This document shows, in pieces, positions 16,318-23,863 of a stretch of DNA of 23,863 nt; the stretch's first letter is position 1, and each line of letters starts with the position of its first letter. The translations under genes and the position numbers were made by a program. Origin of the DNA: Mycoemilia scoparia (Eukaryota > Kickxellomycota > Kickxellomycetes > Kickxellales > Kickxellaceae). Below the pieces are notes generated by a model. It did not search any database. It was not told where the DNA came from and saw only the letters and a program-made list of their open reading frames with translations. The stretch lies in contig JANBPU010000246.1 in assembly GCA_027575805.1 (NCBI GenBank), forward strand, positions 1 through 23,863. Reading direction: 5' to 3'.

Positions 16318-18171
16318 GAGACAAAGAAAGAGAGAGAGAGGGAGGGAGGAATAGTACAACAACAACAACAACAACAAGAATAATGATGTCAAGGATAAAC
16401 AAAATACTATGGTGTGTTGTGTATGTACTTGATAAAGATATGCAGTACAATAATAATATTGATGCGATGTATGCTTTGCTTTGAACAAAAGAAAGGTAGA
16501 GAAAGTTTTAAGCCAGGCTGTTTATAAAAAAAGGAGGTCAATGGAGAAAGGTGTGATTTGTGAGTGTTTATGTATGTATGTATGTATGATCTCTTTTATA
16601 TAAAGAGAACAAGAGATAGAGTAGAAGTTGTGGTGTTGGTAGTGGTAGTAGTAATAGTAATAATAACAGCGAGGGTGAAAGTGAGAAAGAAGGAGAGATA
16701 AAAAATTAAAAGCAAGATTGGGCTTTATGCAAGGGAGCTAATAAGAAGCGCAAAGGATTTATGCGAAGTGTAATAGAGAAGAGAGATCGAATATGCGCGT
16801 AGAGCAAAAAAAAGCCAGATAAACTAAACAAAAAAGGTGACAGAGCCAAGAAGACTCAGCAAATGGGCAGGCGCACCTTTTGTGTAATAGTATAGCAATA
16901 ATATATGGAAAATGACAGAATAAAAAAGCTGGTCAATAAAAAAGGACCAATTTTGCTACAACTAGTTTAAGGGGATATGTGTGTATGTATGTATGTCTGT
17001 GTGTGGGGTGGTTAAAAGTAAACCCAGAATTATGTGTGTAACAACCCAGAAACAGAAGCGAAGTGATAATTGGCGGGTTTTGGGAAAATAGTAGGAAATA
17101 AACTGATGAAAATAAAGGTTGTGAGGTCCAGAACACACCTTCAGGCCAGGCCAAGAAAAAAGTTGAATAAGCAGAGACCCAAAAAATAAAACAAGGGTCA
17201 GGAGCAATAATAAAAGGTGGGAAAGTTGAGTTGTTGGCCGAAAAGGAAATAAGTAAAAGGAAGAAGAAAGAAAACGCAGTCCAACAAATTTTCGATTGAT
17301 TTATAGTCAGCCAACAACAAATTGATAAAATGAGGAGGAGGAGGAGGAGACTGAAGAAGAATAAAATACTGTGTAAAGTAGTAGTAGTAAACCTGTAGTA
17401 GCAAACAGCTCCTCGATTGTTTAAATCAAAAGTTTGGGATAAAGGTCAAAAAGAGGCAAGAAGCTGTGTAAGGTTCGTCATCGGTCTCCCCAACCAAATC
17501 AACAGAAATAAAACAGAACAGAACATAGCAGAACAGAACAGAGCAAGCAGGTTTTCCTACAAAGTTTCCAGTAAATAGCGAGGGGGAAATTAGGACAGAT
17601 AACAACATCTCAGATCTCATAGTACGCCAAGCAGTGTATAAAGAGGTTAATCATGGTGGTGGTATGGCAGCAACCCCTTCTTTTCCATGGTAGAAAAGAG
17701 AATTCAAAAGGCCGAATACAAAACCTAAACAATTAAACATGCTTAAACCATTCAAGGGCGTAGTGCTGCGATTTTTGCAACACAAAACAACGCATGTGTT
17801 CTCTCGTTCATGGGTGGGTGGTTGCGTCTTGTGCGTTATTTTATATCCAACCAAACGAGCCCGTGTGCACGCAGTCAACTTCTAAATGGCTGTTGTCGCT
17901 ATTCCAGCCCAATAACGAAGGCAGTGAAGATTGTTTGGTTAAGCAGCAACATCAGCAGCAGCAGCAGCAGCTAATGGTCGGAAAAATCAAAACTGACCAA
18001 TCAGCTAGTGATAATTAATTTCTATCAAGCTCTAAATTTTAGTTCAATCAAACAAATCAACCCATAGATTCTGACTATGAGGTTAATCTTGTCTAGAGCC
18101 GCCTTCGATTTGATTGTTTCTACATAGTAGCGTTTATTGATCTACTTGTCTTGGGCTTTATCATCTGTACA

Positions 18172-18178
18172 TATAAAA
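18172..18178 (+). promoter_or_regulatory. TATA box of the mL49 gene
   Basis: TATAAAA about 136 bp upstream of the ATG. A TTAC tetranucleotide run and a GT dinucleotide run lie between it and the start codon, probably in the leader. Confidence 0.55.
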
Positions 18179-18313
18179 CCTTTTTATTATTGCTTACTTA
18201 CTTACTTACCAACCAATCTTAGCTCCATTGGTGTGTGTGTGTGTGTGTGTGTTTTGCCGCGTTCAATTCAAAACCCCCTTATCACAATATAATCAACAAC
18301 TAATTCTACAACA

Positions 18314-19233
18314 ATGTCTTTCCAAGCAATTCGTTCAAAACTTTTCACCGCACCTTTAATTACCACCAAAACTTCCAATGCTTTAAAATTTGTTGCTCGT
18401 TATAATTCAACAACAACAACAACAACAAGTAAGTTTATAATTAATTACCAACAAGACAAATCTCGATTAATGTCTCACATTAACAATCGATTGATTAGTC
18501 GCAGTTTAAATCTGAATCATTATATAAAAGCTGATAAAAAGCAAAAATCAGAAAGAAGAGAAATCTTTGATCCAACAACAGTGATGAATCGTTCTAGCTT
18601 GTCAATAACACACGCATTTATCTTCTTATAGTAGATGGGGGATCAGCACAGCAGGAACTACAACAACAGCAACAACAACGACTAGCATATACCATTCGCA
18701 GAACAAAATCAAACCAACTTCCCGTGTATTCAGATTACAAAAATGGTGGTACGAATATTCTGACTATTATTCGCAGGATCGATGGTGATATTCATGTAGG
18801 TATTAACAGCCATTTCCTTATCTGTTGTCTGGCTAGTAGCATAGCATTGCTGATTGGATTGGCGTGGATTCATTATATGCTACTACAAGGTGCTATGCGT
18901 GGTGCATACATACATACATACATACATACATACATAGACAGACACATATTGCATCCAAAATAAAAAATAATGCTAAAGACTCTGTTCTATTGTATCTATC
19001 TATCTATCCATCTAATATACTTGCATGTATGCGTTTGTCACAACAATTTCTAATACTCTCTATCGTATATATGCATATATGCAATGCTGTTATGTATGTA
19101 GGCATTGAAAAAAGATCTCGATGAGGTATTCACTCCAGAAAAAGTAAACATCAAGGGACTGAGCGGTCAAGTTGTTGTTAAAGGAAATGTGGTTCATGAG
19201 ATTCGTGAATTTTTAACCAACAAAGGTTTTTAA
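18314..19233 (+). CDS. IMG2: Mitochondrial large ribosomal subunit protein mL49 (Img2 family), three exons
   Basis: Exons 18314-18428, 18632-18795 and 19102-19233 join in frame to 136 residues. The N-terminus (MSFQAIRSKLFTAPL to VARYNS) is a typical mitochondrial presequence: basic, hydroxylated, no acidic residues. A short poly-Thr and poly-Gln stretch follows, then the mL49/Img2 domain: YTIRRTKSNQLPVYSDYKNG, GGTNILTIIRRIDGDI, HALKKDLDEV, and the C-terminal INIKGLSGQ-like strand and EIREFLTNKGF. The protein is a component of the mitochondrial 54S ribosome. Introns start GTAAGT and GTAGGT and end TAG. Intron 1 ends in TAGTAG, so two acceptors three bases apart are available; both stay in frame and exchange one or two residues (Ile-Asp versus Asn). 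Intron 2 carries an ACAT microsatellite. AATAAA follows at 19250. Confidence 0.9.
18429..18631 (+). other. mL49 intron 1 (tandem acceptor)
   Basis: GTAAGT donor at 18429 and TAG acceptor at 18631, with a second TAG at 18634. Length 203 or 206 bases. Removing either keeps the mL49 frame. Confidence 0.8.
18796..19101 (+). other. mL49 intron 2 with ACAT and TATC microsatellites
   Basis: GTAGGT donor at 18796 and GTAG acceptor at 19101; 306 bases. It contains an ACAT run at about 18906-18935 and TATC repeats near 18992-19008. The protein continues from GDIH to ALKKDL, as expected for the family. Confidence 0.8.
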
Positions 19234-19249
19234 TCTATATACAGAACAG

Positions 19250-19255
19250 AATAAA
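19250..19255 (+). terminator. Poly(A) signal AATAAA of mL49
   Basis: AATAAA 17 bases after the stop codon. The next gene converges from the other side within 300 bases. Confidence 0.45.
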
Positions 19256-19410
19256 TATAGCCGCTACTACTTGCTACACGTTAAAACATGTCTACTATGT
19301 CTTTTTATCATTCTCCTCAACCAACTATTCAAAAGCTCAACAAAATGGCTTATTTATAATGTAAATTGTTTATGGAATTTAATACTCGAAATATCATCAC
19401 AATAACCTTA

Positions 19411-19442
19411 AAAGCAAAGCAAAGCAAAGCAAAGGAAAGCAA
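19411..19442 (+). repeat. AAGCA pentanucleotide repeat
   Basis: Five or more AAGCA units with one variant (AAGGA), in the short convergent intergenic region between mL49 and the Tic20-like gene. Confidence 0.7.
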
Positions 19443-19532
19443 TACAAAACAGACTTAAAAAAAAAACTAAAATATTCACCAGCCCCATCATATTGGCTAC
19501 CAATTACTCTCTCTCTATTACTACTACTACTA

Positions 19533-20258
19533 CTATTGCTGGTTGTTGCTATTATTACCATTAAAGGTAGGCAATTCAAGGTTCTTGTCAGCTCTGGCTT
19601 CAGCCCAATCACCCAACGGCCCAAGTTTAAACAACTTTCCAGTTTTAGCATTCTTCCAGGCCTTAATCATACACACAAGCATTAAACAGAACCCAACAAC
19701 ACCAAGCAACCAGTTGACAAACCTAATCCAAAAGAACGCCAGCCATCCAAGAGTCATGATTACTTGGAATCCAAGTGACTGGTATGCGTGGAATCTAACA
19801 TATCGATCACGTTTAACCAACAATATAATCACAAGCGCTCCAAAAAATCCGATAAAATACGAAAGTGGTGCCAAGAAACTGGATGGAACTGATACTGTTG
19901 AAGATGGTGCACGTTGTTGTTCTTGTTGCTGCTGCTGCTGGTTATAATTATTTGCAAATTCTTGATAACTTTGTCGTTGTTCTTGGTAAAAGTTTCGGAA
20001 AGATGTCACGATACCTTGAACCAATCTTTCTCCAGATGTACCACCGCCTTCTTGGTGGTGGGATGACGACGATGCAGCATTATTGTTGTTGGGGACAGAG
20101 TTTCCAATTGACTGGTAAGACGTTTGTTGATGCTGACTCTCATCTGCGCCACTGCCTTGCGAAAAGGGCTGGTTCTTGGCGTCGTATTCAGGGTTGGCCA
20201 TAAAGTTATAAGGTGGGGGTGGTGGTTGTTGTTGGTTTGGGTCTTGTTCAAAAGTCAT
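19533..20258 (-). CDS. DUF4870/Tic20-like small membrane protein
   Basis: Intronless 241-residue protein from ATG 20258 (MTFEQDPNQQ); the longer frame lacks an ATG. The N-terminal 120 residues are disordered and rich in Gln, Pro, Asn and Ser. Residues about 126-222 form the DUF4870 (Tic20-like) domain: a first hydrophobic segment (about 128-148), the conserved basic RYVRFHAYQSLGFQ (152-165), a second segment (about 166-182) and a third (about 183-200), then a lysine-rich helix and KLFKLGPLGDWAE at 208-220. This RFHAxQS pattern is typical of the family, whose members sit in cellular membranes; the molecular role in fungi is not established. The protein converges on mL49. A TATATA lies about 85 bp upstream. 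Confidence 0.8.
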   Translation of the reverse strand: MTFEQDPNQQQPPPPPYNFMANPEYDAKNQPFSQGSGADESQHQQTSYQSIGNSVPNNNNAASSSSHHQEGGGTSGERLVQGIVTSFRNFYQEQRQSYQEFANNYNQQQQQQEQQRAPSSTVSVPSSFLAPLSYFIGFFGALVIILLVKRDRYVRFHAYQSLGFQVIMTLGWLAFFWIRFVNWLLGVVGFCLMLVCMIKAWKNAKTGKLFKLGPLGDWAEARADKNLELPTFNGNNSNNQQ

Positions 20259-20340
20259 TGATTGACAATAAATAATAACCTCTTGAATTAGCAAGTGTTA
20301 CAAAAATAGACACACACGAAAAATAAGGAATAAATCGCCC

Positions 20341-20346
20341 TATATA
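20341..20346 (-). promoter_or_regulatory. TATA element of the Tic20-like gene
   Basis: TATATA flanked by an A/T run, about 85 bp before ATG 20258 on the minus strand. Confidence 0.35.
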
Positions 20347-20877
20347 AAAAACAAAAAAGAAAAGAGAGAGAGAGATAAATATAGTGGGAATAGGTTTTGC
20401 CAAGAAAGTTGTTTTGGCTACTATTCTTTAGTATGTCCAAAATTCGGGTAATGTGTTTCAGTCACGATTATAAGCGCTTAATTCTATATAGAAAGACCGT
20501 GTGTTCTGAAGGAACAAATGCAATGGAATCATGGTGACCGCAAGACCTGCCTGCGACCACCCACCACACATAAACACATACATAATATTTGCCCTTTGCT
20601 CTTTTTTTTCTGCGTTAATTTATGCCAAGAACAATACAGGGTCTCATCTACTTTATCGTCAAAGTCCAGGATTTAATTAACAGGCTCAAGATCTAATCAC
20701 AAGCTTAAATAAGAGAGTGAGAGCGGGCAGAGGGATAAATAAGCGATGATAATTCATGTTGGTGGTGGTTTGTAATAACACATTGCAGCAAAAAGCCTGA
20801 TCTTTACCTTATAATATTAAAACTCTTGAATATTTTGCTACCTATTGTCAGTTTGGGTTTGGCTAGCACACCAATAA
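20347..20877. other. Intergenic region
   Basis: Upstream of the Tic20-like gene. No gene, tRNA or structured RNA recognised. A short GA run is present at about 20361-20373. Confidence 0.5.
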
Positions 20878-21558
20878 AGCATTTGGCGAGCTCTCCATCA
20901 ATTGGAAACACATTGGTGCCCTCATACATTCACTGAAAGTCCGCCCATAAGATATACATTTTGGCTGGAGCCTGACAGATTATTAACTATTATCAAGGGT
21001 ATTCTTCTGGTACATACCTTCAAAGAAGGTTCTGACATTTGTTTGGGTTCAGTGGTTGATAATGAGTTGAGTAATCCTGATCAGTTGGTTTGGACGCCTG
21101 GCTATTCTGATAACATTCCTTGTGAACAAACTGGAACTACCAGACAATCAAATCATACAACTTCCTCCTCCTCCTCCTCCTCTGGTGGTATCGTTGAAGG
21201 AGTTAGTTTTGAAGGAAATAAGAAATGGGCTTATTATTCTAACAATTTATAGTCCTTTTACTTCTGATCGGTATTCACCTCAACCTCATACAAACAATCC
21301 TTTTGGTGCCATATCTCTTGATAATAGCAGCAATACTACTAATGAAAATATTTCTAAAAAGTCTGTTTATTCTAAATGAACATAATCTTTTTCTCTCAAA
21401 AATAGCAGCAGAAATAATCATTCGATGGCTAAATGGTATGAAGCTGATCCTCTTAAAATTTTAATCTTGTCCAAGACTTGACTCCTGCTAAATTGATTTC
21501 GATTATTATTACAGATGTTGGGTTGATTCCTGTTGTTGATCGTGAACATTCAATCTAA
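20878..21558 (+). pseudogene. Decayed protein-coding remnant, unrecognised
   Basis: Several open segments with ordinary protein composition follow one another in changing frames. The first, from 20878, has no ATG, contains RYTFWLEPDRLL and a Ser run, and ends at TAG near 21250. A second frame continues from about 21245 with YSPFTSDRYSPQPHTNN to a TGA at about 21377 and a TAA two codons later. The same frame is then open through MAKWYEADPLKIL. After another shift near 21465, LVQDLTPAKLISIIITDVGL follows and ends at TAA near 21558. At least two frame changes and two stops therefore interrupt one apparent gene. I cannot name the parent. Confidence 0.45.
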
Positions 21559-21691
21559 ACTAAATCATCATAAATCGGGAAAGAGGAGGGTTTGAAGCAA
21601 AAGAAAACAGAAATTGATTGATGTTTTATCAGAGTTCTTTTTTATTTGTTTGTTTATCAAATATTATTATCATCATCGCCATTATTATTAA

Positions 21692-21834
21692 ATGGCCAAA
21701 GTTCACAAGGCTTTGGGCAAAATGGGTTCCTAGTAGTAGTTGCATATGGAATGGCCCATGAATAGGCCAAAATCTGATAATGGTTCATTTCTACCTACCA
21801 TAGATTCGATCGAGAGTGTAATCTTCCAATATGG
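21692..21834 (+). repeat. Dispersed repeat family, copy D
   Basis: Begins ATGGCCAAAGTTCACAAGGC and keeps the landmarks CATATGGAATGGCC, AATAGGCCAAAATC and CTACCATAGATTCGATC. It separates two stretches of decayed coding sequence. Confidence 0.6.
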
Positions 21835-21939
21835 ACTATTAATTATAGCGAAAGTGGCAGTGGTGACAAGGATCTATCATCAGGACTTTAAAAAACAATT
21901 TGTAACGCCAAATATTCCTAAAACTCAAAGCAGCTACTA

Positions 21940-22500
21940 ATACCATTCAAAAAGATAGCCATGTTAATGCTCTATGGAATGAATCCCTATCTACAAAACC
22001 ACTTTAAAGAAAAGAAGGAGAGGGACAACAAATTGCGTCATCGCCCTATAACCAACAACAAAAACAGCAACAATACCCGACCCCAGCCAATGCAATAGAT
22101 ATTGAACAAGCAAACACTACTTCTGTTTCATTTGAAAATATGCAACTCACATCAAGAATGCTTTACTTTTTGCAACCATTTCCAAAGCTCAAGAAACTGG
22201 AAATATAGCTAGGCAGATATTTTGATAGCACAGTCATGTTTGGGATAATCCACATAAAACCACCAAGCACAGCCTTTCTCAAAATAAATGCAATGACAAA
22301 AATTCGTGTTGATAGTATAATAGCATTTATTGAACTATACCCAAATGTTAGAGTAGTAAAATTATGATGATATATCACTTCCTTTATTCAAGCTGTCAAA
22401 GCAAAATTTCCTAACATCATCTTTACAATATTATGTATGCTCAACCCTGATGCTCGCCAATGGAATTTTATTGGTCAAGATATTGGTGGGTTTCAGTAAT
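21940..22500 (+). pseudogene. Second set of decayed coding fragments
   Basis: Short stretches of protein-like sequence in different frames: NTIQKDSHVNALWNESLSTK, a Gln-rich stretch, IKNALLFATISKAQETGNIA, KIRVDSIIAFIELYPNVRVV and, near 22382-22498, FIQAVKAKFPNIIFTILCML then NPDARQWNFIGQDIGGFQ with a stop. They suggest one old gene or mobile-element ORF with many frameshifts. No reverse transcriptase, integrase or transposase motif is visible, so the type of parent stays open. Confidence 0.35.
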
Positions 22501-22685
22501 CACAATTTGAAAACGTTATGGCATAATTATGCTTTGAATAGATTTATTTTAAAACATTGTTATAAACTATTTAAAAACTAAAAAAACATAAAGTAGAAAA
22601 AAAAAGTGAGAACCTGGGTCAGAATTTTCAAGATAGAACAACACAATGAATTGAGTATACAGTAGTAAGAAACATCCTAATACTG

Positions 22686-23522
22686 CTACTGCTGTTGTTT
22701 GGGTAAGATAGTTTTAAAGTCCTTAAGTTTGGATCTAATATTCAAAACTGTATAAGTTCCCTTATACTTCTTATTCAAAGTATCATTTACCCAAGTCTCT
22801 AATTGCAAGGTAATATCATCCAAACTAATTTTTAGAGTTTCTTCTATAGCTTTCAACTTACTAATAATTTCTTTGCACAAAGCATCAACAGTAGGGTCTG
22901 GCCCAAATGTATTACACACTGAAATTAAATTTTCCAAGCTTGGGTGATCATTGGTAGACATATTGATAGAATGATTTGTGGCACTTTCCATTATGTCTTT
23001 TGGTATTTTTTTCAACTCAGCACCAAGTTTTTCCAACAATTCCTTGGCCTGTTCCAAATTACCAGGGTAGAAAAGATCCTGGTCATCATCAATGATTGGG
23101 TTAATACCAATATTAATCTGATGGCTAACAAACAAAAACACCCCTCCCTTATAAATGAGAGTAATGATTTCATGCAAGTTTTTGCCTTGATTAGTATTAA
23201 AAGCTATTTCACCTGTATGATTGCTATCATAATAGTTTTTGACAGCAGTGATGTAATGCAACCCAATTTCCTTAATTCTGTTAGCTATATAGCTAACAGT
23301 TTCAGTCTCATTTGGCAAAAGAGCATATAAATGGAGGGTCTTGTATCCCACTGTGGCACACCAATCAGCAAAGGCATTATATACAGCATTGTTAGCATTT
23401 TCTGGTCCATAAGCTAATTCTTTTGCTCTTTCAATGAGTTCATAATAACCAGCAATACATTTTTTAGTTTTTTCATTGAGGGCAGATGTTTCTTGAGGTG
23501 GTAAGTTGGTAATGCCTGACAT
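22686..23522 (-). CDS. Orphan helical protein, 278 residues
   Basis: Intronless gene from ATG 23522 (MSGITNLPPQETSALNEKT) to TAG at 22686-22688. No signal peptide or membrane segment; predicted by eye as a bundle of amphipathic helices, with a polar Gln-rich C-terminus. I recognise no family. In size, lack of introns and cytosolic helical appearance it resembles the inverted gene pair at 3502-7710, but I find no convincing alignment, so I do not call it a paralogue. A TATAAATA on the same strand lies about 105 bp upstream, and the leader is CT-rich, like that of the pair genes. It lies next to decayed coding sequence, in an accessory-looking region. Confidence 0.7.
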   Translation of the reverse strand: MSGITNLPPQETSALNEKTKKCIAGYYELIERAKELAYGPENANNAVYNAFADWCATVGYKTLHLYALLPNETETVSYIANRIKEIGLHYITAVKNYYDSNHTGEIAFNTNQGKNLHEIITLIYKGGVFLFVSHQINIGINPIIDDDQDLFYPGNLEQAKELLEKLGAELKKIPKDIMESATNHSINMSTNDHPSLENLISVCNTFGPDPTVDALCKEIISKLKAIEETLKISLDDITLQLETWVNDTLNKKYKGTYTVLNIRSKLKDFKTILPKQQQ

Positions 23523-23863
23523 TGTTGGGGGAATTGATTTGTGGAGCTTGGTTGAAGAAGAATGAGGGGAAGTAGGTGAATTGAAGGTGGGGTGGAAATA
23601 AATGTAGAGTGAGTGGAAATTTGGTGCTATTTATATTGATTTGCAGCATACAAGGATTCTTCAAATTTGGCATTTTTAGACCAATTATGTTGTATTTGTT
23701 TAAAAAGGAGGGCAAGCAAAGTTATTATTTTGTATTGGAAGTATCCACTAAAAGAAATCTCAAACTCACAGTTTTTTCAAAAAATATTGTTTTAAAATTT
23801 ATGATGTTCAGGTGTAATGCTCATAGGCTTTGGTTTACTTTTTTGAATGAGTCAAAATAGCAA
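23523..23863. other. Promoter region of the orphan gene and window end
   Basis: Contains the CT-rich leader (minus strand) and TATA box of the gene at 22686-23522. Beyond about 23640 the sequence is AT-rich and I see no gene. Confidence 0.5.
23628..23635 (-). promoter_or_regulatory. TATA box of the orphan gene
   Basis: The minus strand reads TATAAATA about 105 bp before ATG 23522. Confidence 0.5.

Larger units (their letters stand above)
16233..18313. other. Long divergent intergenic region with strand asymmetry
   Basis: About 2.1 kb between the divergent IP6 kinase and mL49 genes, without a supported gene. From about 16300 to 17700 the + strand is strikingly purine-rich, so the IP6 kinase sense strand is pyrimidine-rich. 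Microsatellites include GA (16328-16341), CAA (about 16358-16376), GTAT (16570-16587 and 16981-16995), GAG (17332-17350) and an AACAG pentamer cluster (17511-17546). The right end holds a TTAC run, a GT run (about 18233-18251) and the mL49 TATA box. Confidence 0.55.

Noticed and set aside
17794..18018. Short + strand ORF with a poly-Gln run
   Set aside because: The Gln run comes from a CAG microsatellite, there is no recognisable domain, and it lies in the divergent promoter region.
21692..21834. tRNA-derived SINE for the dispersed repeat
   Set aside because: A GATTCGATC stretch in copy D resembles a pol III B box, but it is absent from the other copies, and there is no clear A box or tail.
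21940..22500. Retrotransposon gag remnant
   Set aside because: The fragments are suggestive in composition only; no zinc knuckle, protease, reverse transcriptase or LTR is visible.
22686..23522. Third paralogue of the inverted gene pair
   Set aside because: Manual alignment gave no run of matches beyond chance. Similar size and composition alone are not evidence of homology.

Overview
The window looks like nuclear DNA from a fungus. It carries a Kcs1-type inositol hexakisphosphate kinase, a mitochondrial ribosomal protein mL49 with two GTAAGT/GTAGGT-type introns, a small DUF4870/Tic20-like membrane protein, AT-rich intergenic DNA, many microsatellites, and proteins rich in Ser, Asn, Gln and Thr runs. 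Most genes are intronless, with a recognisable TATA box about 80-140 bp upstream of the ATG. CTG reads as Leu where it can be judged (mL49). The DUF4870/Tic20-like protein and the form of mL49 suggest an early-diverging lineage (possibly Mucoromycota) rather than a budding yeast, but this placement is tentative.

Layout. 1-2957: an unrecognised protein-coding locus on the + strand, broken by one in-frame TGA and one frame change, so either a young pseudogene or an unusually spliced gene. 2958-8045: an inverted duplication with two 1.42 kb arms (about 3172-4588 and 6627-8044), each carrying one intronless gene of an unrecognised family of about 297 residues. The two genes are transcribed outward from a 2 kb AT-rich spacer full of small inverted-repeat elements and a 22-bp minisatellite. 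8045-11035: mostly non-coding, with microsatellites and one 68-residue zinc-finger ORF on the - strand. 11036-12061: an orphan + strand gene with low-complexity inserts. 12909-16232: the IP6 kinase on the - strand. 16233-18313: a long purine/pyrimidine-asymmetric divergent intergenic region. 18314-19233: the mL49 gene (three exons). 19533-20258: the Tic20-like gene on the - strand. 20870-22500: decayed coding remnants around a copy of a dispersed repeat. 22686-23522: a second intronless orphan gene on the - strand.

The housekeeping block (11-20.3 kb) is ordinary. The accessory blocks at both ends are not. The strongest signal is the inverted gene pair. By my hand alignment about 79 codons differ by amino acid and only about 6 differ silently, while the 141 bp just downstream of the stop codons differ at 5 positions. 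This is the signature of strong diversifying selection on a recently duplicated pair, and it makes this family the best candidate for an undescribed recognition, effector or conflict system. No biochemical function can be assigned from sequence alone.

A dispersed repeat of about 130-145 bp (copies near 3180, 7892, 10511 and 21692, with a partial copy near 12384) forms both outer ends of the inverted duplication and recurs elsewhere. A second family of small terminal-inverted-repeat elements fills the spacer and recurs near 12450.
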